Virus record (IMG/VR): IMGVR_UViG_3300038409_000069
Coordinates: 1 to 64,000 of that record
DNA length: 64,000 nucleotides
Origin: a virus
Reading direction: 5' to 3' (one strand)
The notes under the pieces are model-generated. The model searched no databases and was not told the DNA's origin. It saw nothing but the letters and a program-made list of their open reading frames with translations. This document shows, piece by piece, positions 57,493 through 64,000 of the stretch (position 1 is the stretch's first letter; each line of letters starts with the position of its first letter). The position numbers and the translations under genes are program-made.

Positions 57493-57812
57493 TGCCTGAT
57501 TTCACACCAGGGCCGCTTGAGGTCATCGCCTACACAGACGAAGCCCCGCGCGTCAATTATGAAATCTGGACGCATCCGGGAACCGATGAGGGCGACCAGA
57601 CTGCCATTGTTTTCACGAGGGCCGATGCCAATTTGTACGCCGCGGCACCTGAGATGTACGACGCGCTGAAGGGCGCGCACGCAGCAATCGACATGCTCTA
57701 CGCCCGCCTCATTGCAGTTGAAGGACTCCGGTTCTTGCCGAGCAAGGACCCGACGTGGCCCAAGATGGTCGCGGTTTTTGAGGCGATCAAAAAGGTCGAT
57801 GGAGACGCGTGA
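57492..57812 (+). CDS. Hypothetical protein, 106 aa
   Basis: ATG at 57492, one base overlap with the previous stop. The opening (MPDFTPGPLEVIAYTDEAPR) and ADANLYAAAPEMYDALKGAH resemble a family of small phage proteins common in Rhizobiales-type phages; no function is known to me. Coupled to 57812. Confidence 0.6.
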   Translation: MPDFTPGPLEVIAYTDEAPRVNYEIWTHPGTDEGDQTAIVFTRADANLYAAAPEMYDALKGAHAAIDMLYARLIAVEGLRFLPSKDPTWPKMVAVFEAIKKVDGDA

Positions 57813-58159
57813 TGTCCGCCCATCCCGAACCAATCCCGCTTCCAGATCGCCGCCCCGATGGCTGGTGGCTCGGCAGGCGCGGGCCGTTCCCGACCCTGAT
57901 AGACGCGCACGCCGCCCGCCGGGACATCGTAGTCTGCAAGTATTGCGGCGGCATGTTCGGGATCCATTTGCCGAGCTGTTATCGGCCAAGGAAGGGCGTC
58001 GAGAGCGCCCCGCGTCCTGACTATCTCGCCTATTGCGAAGCGGCGATGCAGCAAAGCGACGATACTCCTGTTCTCGGTCCGCCCTCTGTCTTCAAATTCT
58101 CCGAACCTCCGAAGCGTCTCGACGGAAACGGCAACGAGATCCGCGGGAGCAAGTCATGA
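57812..58159 (+). CDS. Putative zinc-binding protein, 115 aa
   Basis: ATG at 57812 (GTG 57809 in frame). Cys residues in VVCKYCGGMFGIHLPSC and a later DYLAYCEAA suggest a small zinc knuckle. The rest is Pro/Arg-rich and polar. Coupled to the next gene by overlap at 58156. Confidence 0.55.
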   Translation: MSAHPEPIPLPDRRPDGWWLGRRGPFPTLIDAHAARRDIVVCKYCGGMFGIHLPSCYRPRKGVESAPRPDYLAYCEAAMQQSDDTPVLGPPSVFKFSEPPKRLDGNGNEIRGSKS

Positions 58160-58404
58160 CGCCATACGTCAAAGGTGACACCGCGAATCTGATTGTGCGA
58201 CTGCGTGAGGCTCGAGATGAGGCGCGCGTTCGCTTGTCTCAGACCCAAGAATGGATCGCCTATCAACGCTTCGGCGCGCCAAGCGAAACCGACGCGGACT
58301 GGACCGTAGCAGCGCAGGTTGAGGTGTTGTGTTCGCGGCTCAGCGAGGCTGCGGATGCACTTGAGCGCGGCCCGGCGCAAGCAGAGGGAGCGAAAGATGG
58401 CTGA
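58156..58404 (+). CDS. Hypothetical protein, 82 aa
   Basis: ATG at 58156 (MTPYVKGDTANLIVRLREAR). Coiled-coil-like, charged helices (ALERGPAQAEGAKDG end). Coupled on both sides. Function unknown. Confidence 0.55.
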   Translation: MTPYVKGDTANLIVRLREARDEARVRLSQTQEWIAYQRFGAPSETDADWTVAAQVEVLCSRLSEAADALERGPAQAEGAKDG

Positions 58405-58666
58405 CGTCATCCCCTTAATCCGCGACGCCCAGGCCCGGCAAGCCATAGTCGGCAGCCCCGTCATCGCCAACAAGACAATCGCGACCCTCCTACGCGATCG
58501 CGCCAACCAAATCCTCAACGATGCGCACGACTTCGCGCAAGGCCCGGCGATCCACCCGGAAGGCCGGCTCACCGAAATCATGTGCATCTGTCACCGCCTG
58601 GACGCCATCGCTCGTGAATACGAACGGGCGGTCAATCCGCAGCCGCCAAAGGGAGATGCAGCATAA
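58397..58666 (+). CDS. Hypothetical protein, 89 aa
   Basis: ATG at 58397 (MADVIPLIRDAQARQAIVGS) 8 bases inside the end of the previous gene. Helical, with CxC near residue 63 (MCICHRLDAIAREYERA). The stop overlaps the next ATG (TAATG). Function unknown. Confidence 0.5.
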   Translation: MADVIPLIRDAQARQAIVGSPVIANKTIATLLRDRANQILNDAHDFAQGPAIHPEGRLTEIMCICHRLDAIAREYERAVNPQPPKGDAA

Positions 58667-59001
58667 TGGAGAAGAAACTCGCAGAGGCGCTCGCGGGCGC
58701 GGCGCTGAAGGCGGTTGATGCGGTGCTTCTGAAGGCCGCCGAGCCGCTCTTGAAGTTGCCAGACGACGCACTGGATCGCTTGATTGAACTCATGAAGGAC
58801 GCCGAGAGGCCGGAATCGAAGGCAAGGTTCGAAGCGACAATCGGCAAGCCGTACTCAGAGACACACGCCACGGCGTCGCGCGTCTACATCGATGTGCTGT
58901 TGACGGCGCGCTCGTTTCGCTCGGCAGCCAACGCCTACGTGCTTTGGATGGCCGAGTCCATGATCGCCTCAATGAAGGCGAAGGAGGAATCCAAGCCATG
59001 A
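58666..59001 (+). CDS. Hypothetical helical protein, 111 aa
   Basis: ATG at 58666. The amphipathic helical N-terminus (MEKKLAEALAGAALKAVDAV) could associate with membranes; an acidic middle and a basic end follow. Coupled to the next gene. Confidence 0.5.
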   Translation: MEKKLAEALAGAALKAVDAVLLKAAEPLLKLPDDALDRLIELMKDAERPESKARFEATIGKPYSETHATASRVYIDVLLTARSFRSAANAYVLWMAESMIASMKAKEESKP

Positions 59002-59279
59002 CATCTCTCGCCAAATCCCCCACCAGCGTCCGCCCGAACCAAGAGGCGATAGACCGCCTCGCCGACTTCAAGGAGTGGGAGAACGACCTCGACGCATTAC
59101 TTGAACGGCATCTCGAAAAACTTGACCCGTTGCTGCTTGAACATTGGCGCTATATCGGCCGCCTCAGTCGCCGCGACGCCGTCAAGTACGCCCGCGACGC
59201 TGCCAAGCAATTCATCCTTCAAGACGCCATCAGCGCCCAGGATGCGCAGAAGATGCGGGAAGAGGCGCAAGACCGATGA
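58998..59279 (+). CDS. Hypothetical protein, 93 aa
   Basis: ATG at 58998 (MTSLAKSPTSVRPNQEAIDR) overlapping the previous stop. Helical, Arg/Asp-rich (KEWENDLDALLERHLEKLDP). Coupled to 59276. Function unknown. Confidence 0.5.
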   Translation: MTSLAKSPTSVRPNQEAIDRLADFKEWENDLDALLERHLEKLDPLLLEHWRYIGRLSRRDAVKYARDAAKQFILQDAISAQDAQKMREEAQDR

Positions 59280-59533
59280 GCCGGAGCCGCACACAATACG
59301 TCACCGTTCAGGTCGATCTCGACGAGTTCGCGACCGAAGACCTCGTTGCCGAACTCAGGGAGCGCGAGGACTTCAACGACAATCCCGGCTTCTGGGCGCC
59401 GTCGATCGCCGACCATTGGACCGACGTTGAATCGGCCCTGCTCCGCAAGGACTTCGACTGGTTAGAGCGCTGGCTGTGGCCGCAAGTCAAAGCCCAATAC
59501 CCGAAACTCAAGTTCGTCAAGAGCGCCGCATGA
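59276..59533 (+). CDS. Hypothetical protein, 85 aa
   Basis: ATG at 59276 (MSRSRTQYVTVQVDLDEFAT). A short strand then acidic and aromatic helices (NDNPGFWAPSIADHWTDVES), ending basic. The stop TGA overlaps the ATG of the frameshifted HNH gene. Confidence 0.55.
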   Translation: MSRSRTQYVTVQVDLDEFATEDLVAELREREDFNDNPGFWAPSIADHWTDVESALLRKDFDWLERWLWPQVKAQYPKLKFVKSAA

Positions 59534-59941
59534 CCCGCGCGCAGCGCGCCCATCGAGATCGAGCCCCGCTCCGAAGCGCGCTTCTCCTACCGCGAGCAGC
59601 GCGAGATATTGGAGCGCCAGTCCGATGCGGAAGGCGTCGTCCGCTGCGACGAATGCAACACGCCGATCGCCGAGCTGAAGGACCGCGGATGGGAGCGCCT
59701 CCGCGCCTTCGCGTTCGACCATGTCCTTGAACGCGCCATGGGAGGCAAGACGATGGTCGGCAACGGTCGCGCCATCTGCGACGGCCCTAAGACCTGCCAT
59801 GCGATCAAGAGCGCCAAGCGGCAAGCCGTCATCGCGAAATGCAAGCGGCTCTCTGGGGAGACGCTGAGTCAGTACGAGCGCCGAAAGAGATTCGGCCCAA
59901 GCCTGAAGGGCAATTCAAGCTTCCAACGGAGAGGACGATGA
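59530..59941 (+). pseudogene. HNH endonuclease-like gene with apparent +1 frameshift
   Basis: ATG at 59530 overlaps the preceding stop in the usual ATGA manner, but its frame becomes non-coding after about 6-7 codons. The coding signal continues one base over as IEIEPRSEARFSYREQREIL and then a clear HNH module: RCDECNTPI, FDHVLERAMGGKT, MVGNGRAICDGPKTCHAIKS. In the second frame no ATG or GTG start precedes a TTG at 59609. The shift lies in the GC-rich start region (around 59540-59556). Whether this is a sequencing error, mutation or alternative start is unresolved. The nuclease would be an early-operon DNA-processing enzyme. Confidence 0.6.
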
Positions 59942-60699
59942 CCGGCCAAGAAATCATCCCGCCGAACGGCTCCGCAGTGATGCAGGCGCCGGAAAGGCAG
60001 GCGCTCACGCCGATGGAGCTTCTGAGCAACGCCATCGAGCGCGGCGTCGACCTGCCGATGCTCGAAAGGCTCATGGACCTCCAAGACCGCCACGAGCGCG
60101 CGCAGGCTAAGAAAGCTTTCGACCAAGCGCGCGCCGACGCCAAACGGAAAATCCCGGTCATCAAGAAGAACCGAGAGGGCCACAACAAAAAGCGTTACGC
60201 TGATTACGCCGCCTATGCTGAGGTCGTCGACCCGATCCTCGCCGAGCATGGACTCAACGCCAGCTTCCGGCCGGATCAGACCGACACCAAAATCAGCGTC
60301 ACGTGCATCCTCTCGCATCGCGACGGACACCGGGAGGAAAGCACTCTCTCCGGGCCGCCGGACAACACCGGGAACAAGAATGCGATCCAGGCCATTGGCT
60401 CGACGCTGAGCTATTTGCAGCGCTACACCCTTTGCCTTGCCTTGGGTCTCGCCGCCACGGAAGACGATGACGGCCAAGCGGCGGGAAACGATCTGCCGAT
60501 CGCCGAAGAACAGCTTCAGGCCCTCCTAAAGCGCGTCAGCGACACGCACGCAGACGCCGAGAGGCTGTGCAAGTACATCGGCGTTTCGTCTCTCGCGGAA
60601 CTCCCGCAGAGCAAACTCGCCGAAGTCAGCGCCATCCTGGACGACCGGCAGCGCAAGGCCGACGCCAAGGCGAAGTCCAAGAGCGGAGCCGCCGCATGA
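59938..60699 (+). CDS. erf: ERF-family single-strand annealing protein, 253 aa
   Basis: ATG at 59938. The core includes KKAFDQARADAKRKIPVIKK, HNKKRYADYAAYAEVVDPIL, then TLSYLQRYTLCLALGLAATE: the ERF signature with the GS-T-LSYLQRY-like loop. The C-terminus is Lys/Ala-rich. It anneals complementary DNA strands for phage recombination and probably genome circularisation. It is coupled to the YqaJ nuclease immediately downstream, the usual annealase-exonuclease pairing. Confidence 0.85.
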   Translation: MTGQEIIPPNGSAVMQAPERQALTPMELLSNAIERGVDLPMLERLMDLQDRHERAQAKKAFDQARADAKRKIPVIKKNREGHNKKRYADYAAYAEVVDPILAEHGLNASFRPDQTDTKISVTCILSHRDGHREESTLSGPPDNTGNKNAIQAIGSTLSYLQRYTLCLALGLAATEDDDGQAAGNDLPIAEEQLQALLKRVSDTHADAERLCKYIGVSSLAELPQSKLAEVSAILDDRQRKADAKAKSKSGAAA

Positions 60700-61322
60700 T
60701 GATCCTGCAATCCGACCCGAATTGGGCGACGGCGCGCCTGGGCTGTCTCACCGCGTCGCACATCGCCGATATGATGGCGCGCACGAAGAGCGGCTGGGGC
60801 GCGTCGCGCGGGAATTACGCGGCTGAATTGGTCGCCGAGCGCCTGACCGGCGTTCCTGCATCGCGCTTCGTGAGCGCCGAGATGCAGCACGGCATCGACA
60901 CCGAGCCGCTCGCGCGCGCCGCGTATGAATTCCACACCGATGCGACGACCGGCGAGGCCGCGTTCATCCTGCATCCGACGATCGAATGGTCCGGCGCATC
61001 GCCGGACGGGTTTGTCGGCGAAGACGGTCTCGTCGAGTTTAAGTGTCCGAACACGAGCACGCATATCGACACGCTCTTGGGCGGCGCGATCCCGGAGAAG
61101 TACCGCCTCCAGTGCATGTGGCAAATGGCATGCACGGGCCGGCAATGGTGCGATTGGGTTTCATTTGACCCGCGGCTGCCGGAGTCCATGCGCCTCTTCG
61201 TGCGCCGCCTGGAGCGTGACGCGGCCAAAGTCTCGGAAGTCGAGCGCGAAGCGGAACTCTTCCTCGCCGAGATCGACGACACCATCAAGCGGCTACGCCG
61301 CACCTACCTGGAGGCCGCCTGA
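60696..61322 (+). CDS. YqaJ-like (lambda-type) exonuclease, 208 aa
   Basis: ATG at 60696 (MMILQSDPNWATARLGCLTA). The PD-(D/E)XK core is visible: Glu70 in HGIDTEPLAR, Asp104 in SGASPDGFVG, Glu114 and Lys116 in LVEFKCPN. The shape matches viral recombinase YqaJ. Directly follows ERF. It would resect DNA ends for annealing. Confidence 0.9.
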   Translation: MMILQSDPNWATARLGCLTASHIADMMARTKSGWGASRGNYAAELVAERLTGVPASRFVSAEMQHGIDTEPLARAAYEFHTDATTGEAAFILHPTIEWSGASPDGFVGEDGLVEFKCPNTSTHIDTLLGGAIPEKYRLQCMWQMACTGRQWCDWVSFDPRLPESMRLFVRRLERDAAKVSEVEREAELFLAEIDDTIKRLRRTYLEAA

Positions 61323-61459
61323 TGTTCGGCTCCGGCCTCACCTATCCAGACGAAGACGAAGACGATTGGACGAACCCTTTCGACGATCCGGAAGAGGAAG
61401 AGGACGACGAGATCGAACCTGAGTTCGACGACGACAACGCGCTTGAGGAGGAGTTCTGA
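61322..61459 (+). CDS. Extremely acidic 45-aa protein (possible DNA mimic)
   Basis: ATG at 61322 overlapping the previous TGA (TGATG); TGA at 61457-61459. Of 45 residues, 23 are Asp or Glu and none is Lys, Arg or His (for example PDEDEDDWTNPFDDPEEEED). Such composition recalls DNA-mimic proteins such as Ocr and others that block nucleases. Its position right after the exonuclease suggests it may restrain that enzyme or host nucleases. Sequence-based inference only. Confidence 0.6.
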   Translation: MFGSGLTYPDEDEDDWTNPFDDPEEEEDDEIEPEFDDDNALEEEF

Positions 61460-61461
61460 CC

Positions 61462-62013
61462 GTGGGGACCGTTGTCCATCTCATCAAGCGTCTCGGCTCA
61501 CTCGTTCCGGCGGACAGTGAGGGCGAGGAAGCCCTGCGGGCGATTGCGCACGGCGTCGAAGTAAAAGCCGAGATCACTATCCCGGTGAACGCCCCCTTTA
61601 GGCGCAAATTCTTCGCACTCCTGGGAGTGGTCTATCCGCACGTCAAAGAGACATGGCCGGAGCGCGAAGACTTCCGCGAACAGGTGCTCATTTCGCTTGG
61701 CTTCTCCCGAACGGTCAAGCGCATGGACGGAACGACGGAAACGCGCGCCGTCAGCATGAAGTGGCACAAGATGAAAGAGCCGGAGTTCAGGACTCTCTAT
61801 GAAAGCTTTGTGGATCTGTGCGTCACCAAGCTCTTGCCTGGCGTTGGCCGCGAGGACGTAACGCGGGAGTTCGAAGAGGTTTTGGCAGGATATCAGAACA
61901 GTCTCGCATCCATCGAAACACATCTTCGGGGGGATGCGAAGCGCGACGCGGGCGGGGTAAGGGGGCTTACCGGATCGCCCGCGTCGCAACGTGCTTCAGG
62001 AGCCTCCCGATGA
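61462..62013 (+). CDS. DUF1367-like phage protein, 183 aa
   Basis: The start is GTG or a nearby codon at 61462. IPVNAPFRRKFFALLGVVYP and the adjoining charged regions match the DUF1367 family of phage early proteins, near recombination genes. The C-terminus is Gly/Ser-rich. No catalytic role known. Coupled to 62010. Confidence 0.65.
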   Translation: MGTVVHLIKRLGSLVPADSEGEEALRAIAHGVEVKAEITIPVNAPFRRKFFALLGVVYPHVKETWPEREDFREQVLISLGFSRTVKRMDGTTETRAVSMKWHKMKEPEFRTLYESFVDLCVTKLLPGVGREDVTREFEEVLAGYQNSLASIETHLRGDAKRDAGGVRGLTGSPASQRASGASR

Positions 62014-62390
62014 GCCAAACCTGGAAACTCAAAAGGCTCCGCCAATGCGAAAAGTGTCCGTGGAAGAAATCCACGGACCCGCATGACATCCCGAACGGCT
62101 ACAGCGTCGAGATGCATGAGGGATTGCGCCAGACGATAGCGGATCCCGGATCGCTGCGCGCGCCGGCGGCCTCCATGGCCTGCCACGAACACCCGCCCGG
62201 CGATGAGGTGCATTGCGTTGGCTGGCTCGCGCATCAGTTGGGGCCCGGCAACAACATCGGCCTGCGGTTGCGCATGCTGAGCTGCGAGAACGCCCGGCAT
62301 ATCCAGCTCGACGGCCCGCAACATGAGACTTTCGAAGCGACATTGCCGCGCAGGAAGCGCAGGCCGAAGCGCGCAGGGGCCTCCCGATGA
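62010..62390 (+). CDS. DUF6283-like Cys-rich protein, 126 aa
   Basis: ATG at 62010 (MSQTWKLKRLRQCEKCPWKK). The CEKCPW motif plus later Cys/His (ACHEHPPGDEVHCVGWLAHQ) match a small phage family with a CxxCPW signature and predicted zinc binding. The C-terminus is basic. Coupled on both sides. Confidence 0.65.
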   Translation: MSQTWKLKRLRQCEKCPWKKSTDPHDIPNGYSVEMHEGLRQTIADPGSLRAPAASMACHEHPPGDEVHCVGWLAHQLGPGNNIGLRLRMLSCENARHIQLDGPQHETFEATLPRRKRRPKRAGASR

Positions 62391-62791
62391 TGCACAAAGT
62401 TCATTTCGGCAATCCCGCCGGAACCGGCGCCCGCTCAAAGCCCGAACCCAATGGGGCGGGCGCCGCCCTTCCCTTCCAACCGTTCGCAACTGTTGTCCAG
62501 CGCAAGCGCTCATGGGCGTGGTTCGCACTGCATAACCGCGCCCTCGGGCGCGTCCCGTCCATTATTCAGGCTTACACGCCGCCGTCTCTGTTCGGCAAGG
62601 CCCTTCCGCTTCCGCTTCCGCTTCCGCTGTTGCTCACGCGCGAGCGCGACCCGCTGCCCGCGCGCCGACTTGAGCCGACGATCATTCAGCAGACATGGGA
62701 ACTCTTTCTCGCCTATCCGCTCAGCACATGGGCGCTCTTCGGCTCGGTCGTGCTCTCGGCTTGGTTTCTCTATCTGGGTTTCACCAAATGA
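62387..62791 (+). CDS. Membrane-anchored protein with Pro-Leu repeats, 134 aa
   Basis: ATG at 62387 (MMHKVHFGNPAGTGARSKPE). A central PLPLPLP tract is encoded by a 6-base repeat (62603-62626). A C-terminal transmembrane segment (TWALFGSVVLSAWFLYLGFT) ends the protein. A tail-anchored architecture with a rigid Pro-Leu spacer is implied. Function unknown. Confidence 0.55.
   Translation: MMHKVHFGNPAGTGARSKPEPNGAGAALPFQPFATVVQRKRSWAWFALHNRALGRVPSIIQAYTPPSLFGKALPLPLPLPLLLTRERDPLPARRLEPTIIQQTWELFLAYPLSTWALFGSVVLSAWFLYLGFTK
62603..62626 (+). repeat. Four CTTCCG tandem units
   Basis: CTTCCG repeated four times encodes the Pro-Leu alternation of the 62387-62791 protein. It may be prone to slippage, changing the protein by two residues per unit. 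Confidence 0.8.
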
Positions 62792-62856
62792 ACGTTTCCG
62801 CCCAACAAGCCGCAGTCGAATCCTATTGGAAAGAGCGAGGCTACGGCGATGCGTGA
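62788..62856 (+). CDS. Very short peptide, 22 aa
   Basis: ATG at 62788 overlaps the preceding TGA; its own stop (62854-62856) overlaps the start of 62849. The sequence MNVSAQQAAVESYWKERGYG plus two residues could be a coupling peptide. Support is positional only. Confidence 0.35.
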   Translation: MNVSAQQAAVESYWKERGYGDA

Positions 62857-63208
62857 CCTTAAAACAATTCGCGCCGCCGCCGAAATGGCGGCGAAGTGCA
62901 GCGGCATCGGCCGAAACATGTGGGGCGAGTGGGAGGATAATCCCGCTATCGTCGCTTTCGACAAGGTGTGTCCGCCAAATGCCGTCATCGAATTGTTGGA
63001 CCGCATCGCCGAGCTTGAGGCGGCGCTAGAGCCGTCACGCGTCGCGCTCACTCTCGCCGCCCGGACGTTCGACACCTACGCGATGGTCCACCGCGCAAAG
63101 GGAACGAACGACAGCGCCGAGAAGGCTGAAGCGAATCGGGTGATGGCGCTGCGCATGTACGAGGCGCTCGAGCAGTTCCCATCCAAGATCGCAGGGGACG
63201 CTTCATGA
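62849..63208 (+). CDS. Ead/Ea22-like early protein, 119 aa
   Basis: ATG at 62849 (MRDLKTIRAAAEMAAKCSGI). The central helix NAVIELLDRIAELEAALEPS resembles the LLDRIAELE helix of Ead/Ea22-like phage proteins. No motif for catalysis. Coupled to neighbours. Confidence 0.5.
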   Translation: MRDLKTIRAAAEMAAKCSGIGRNMWGEWEDNPAIVAFDKVCPPNAVIELLDRIAELEAALEPSRVALTLAARTFDTYAMVHRAKGTNDSAEKAEANRVMALRMYEALEQFPSKIAGDAS

Positions 63209-63447
63209 CGGAAACGCTGTTCGACAAGCACCCGCAGCAAGCCGCCGAAGAGGAAGGCTATTACTTCGACGGCACCCACGTGTGGGATGCGGACGATGTG
63301 CTCTTCCACGTCGGTCGTGTGCGAGACGGCGCCGAGATGCACGCCATGATCTATGCGTTCCGGCAGGGCCGCACGGCCGGAGAAAAACTCGGACGCGCCA
63401 AGCTTCAAGGCGAGATCGCCGCGCTGCTGTGCGTTCAGTCTTCATAG
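63205..63447 (+). CDS. Hypothetical protein, 80 aa
   Basis: ATG at 63205 (MTETLFDKHPQQAAEEEGYY). A beta-like stretch (FDGTHVWDADDVLFHVGRVR) and a C-terminal helix. Coupled to the previous gene. Function unknown. Confidence 0.5.
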   Translation: MTETLFDKHPQQAAEEEGYYFDGTHVWDADDVLFHVGRVRDGAEMHAMIYAFRQGRTAGEKLGRAKLQGEIAALLCVQSS

Positions 63448-63469
63448 GTCCACAGCCAACGAGGGGAAA

Positions 63470-63934
63470 ATGAGCACCTACCGCGAAGAGCGAGCCCAGA
63501 AATCGGACGATGAGCTGTTCGCCGAATATCCGAGCATCGAGCCAGAATACACCCGCGGCAACCTTGTCGCCGAGCGGGTCATGGCTCAGTTCAAAGAGGA
63601 GCACTTCCAGCCGCTAGCGAAACTGGTTGGCGACTTCATCGCGGACAAGCTCTGGGACATGCTCCGGGATCATCTCCTAAGCGACACGGAGCTGAACCTC
63701 GAAACCGCGATGCGCGGTCGCGTCGAGTCAACCGTTCAGGCTCTCCTCGGCGGTCACCAATGGGCGCTGCAAAAATACGTCCTCGGCGAGCGCTATGACT
63801 GCGAGCAGATCCGCGCGGCGATCGCGAAGCACATTCCCGCCGAACTGCAAGACAAGCGCGTGGCCGATCTGGAGGCCGAACTCGCGCAGGCCAAAAAGGA
63901 TTTGAAGTTCTACCGCGAGGACCGCCGATGGTGA
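63470..63934 (+). CDS. Hypothetical helical protein, 154 aa
   Basis: ATG at 63470 with GAGGGG upstream (22-base gap after the previous stop). Predominantly helical with an acidic middle and a C-terminal coiled coil (VADLEAELAQAKKDLKFYRE). No domain recognised. Its end overlaps the next start at 63928. Confidence 0.55.
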   Translation: MSTYREERAQKSDDELFAEYPSIEPEYTRGNLVAERVMAQFKEEHFQPLAKLVGDFIADKLWDMLRDHLLSDTELNLETAMRGRVESTVQALLGGHQWALQKYVLGERYDCEQIRAAIAKHIPAELQDKRVADLEAELAQAKKDLKFYREDRRW

Positions 63935-63969
63935 ACCCACTCTATCCCCGCGAGGCAGCGTCCGACTGA
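63928..63969 (+). CDS. Possible tiny peptide, 13 aa
   Basis: ATG at 63928 overlaps the previous gene end; TGA at 63967-63969 overlaps the next ATG. Probably only a coupling frame. Confidence 0.25.
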   Translation: MVNPLYPREAASD

Positions 63970-64000
63970 TGGCTTGGGAACCTTACAAAGCGCCCTTTCG
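63969..64000 (+). CDS. 5' end of a gene cut by the window edge
   Basis: ATG at 63969 in a TGATG junction, encoding MAWEPYKAPF before the window ends. Too short to identify; it shows the early operon continues beyond 64000. Confidence 0.5.
   Translation, partial: MAWEPYKAPF

Noticed and set aside
1-64000. tRNA genes, CRISPR arrays, insertion sequences, RNA polymerase gene
   Set aside because: Looked for T-arm/acceptor patterns, regularly spaced repeats, DDE transposases and polymerase motifs in the sequence; none convincing. A scan with dedicated tools could still find a tRNA.

Overview
The window is the genome, or most of the genome, of a tailed bacteriophage or prophage with a T7/BPP-1-like (podovirus-type) structural module. 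Four things point to an alphaproteobacterial host: high G+C, heavy ATGA/GTGA stop-start coupling, a GcrA-family cell-cycle regulator carried by the phage (52147-52635), and the overall style of the accessory genes. No tRNA, rRNA, CRISPR array, insertion sequence, RNA polymerase or reverse transcriptase was recognised.

Layout. (1) 1-4506, rightward: small overlapping genes ending in a divergent tyrosine-recombinase-like integrase (1998-3146). A 444-base hairpin-rich gap with a good promoter/operator follows, then a three-gene operon with a probable ribbon-helix-helix protein. (2) 4623-9022, mostly leftward: small soluble and membrane proteins and an embedded Rz/Rz1 spanin pair. Two rightward multi-spanning membrane proteins (5736-6680, 9186-9941) are interspersed; the second has a palindromic promoter, a structured leader and a clear terminator. 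(3) 10195-10998: a rightward CmoB-like methyltransferase, convergent with the tail fibre. (4) 10995-44863, leftward: the late region. Read in transcription order from 44863 down it holds a helix-turn-helix protein, small and large terminase, a sugar-nucleotide cluster (RfbC-like, SDR epimerase, RfbD-like), the portal, glycosyltransferases, UDP-galactopyranose mutase, scaffold, major capsid protein, Bbp16-like protein, tail tubular A and B, internal virion proteins including a 3,300-residue polyvalent protein, and the tail fibre. (5) 44901-54438, leftward: a holin-like membrane pair, many small coupled genes, a DUF1902-like protein, an HNH-SF2 helicase fusion, a DUF1376 protein and GcrA. (6) About 54.5-55.7 kb: a lambda-like switch with two divergent Xre-type genes and at least three copies of a 17-base operator. 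(7) 55670-64000, rightward: early/recombination genes (ERF annealing protein, YqaJ nuclease, HNH protein, DUF1367, and others). They follow a 540-base non-coding, repeat-rich tract full of CGCAACGC that may be a replication origin.

How it fits together. The Xre pair and its shared operators would choose between lysogeny and leftward and rightward early expression. The rightward arm supplies recombination functions (ERF plus YqaJ). The leftward arm supplies the helicase and the host-cycle regulator. The late operon builds the head and ejection apparatus. The most unusual features are nucleotide-sugar and glycosyltransferase genes threaded between head genes, which suggests virion or envelope glycosylation; a giant polyvalent protein in the T7 gp16 position; a GC-rich element repeated upstream of late transcription units; and the CGCAACGC tract. 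The rightward operon leaving the right edge and the one entering the left edge look alike, which would fit a circularly permuted molecule, but this cannot be proved from the window. Two coupled genes (46171-46384 and 59530-59941) carry apparent +1 frameshifts that may be real or may be sequencing errors. No endolysin was recognised.
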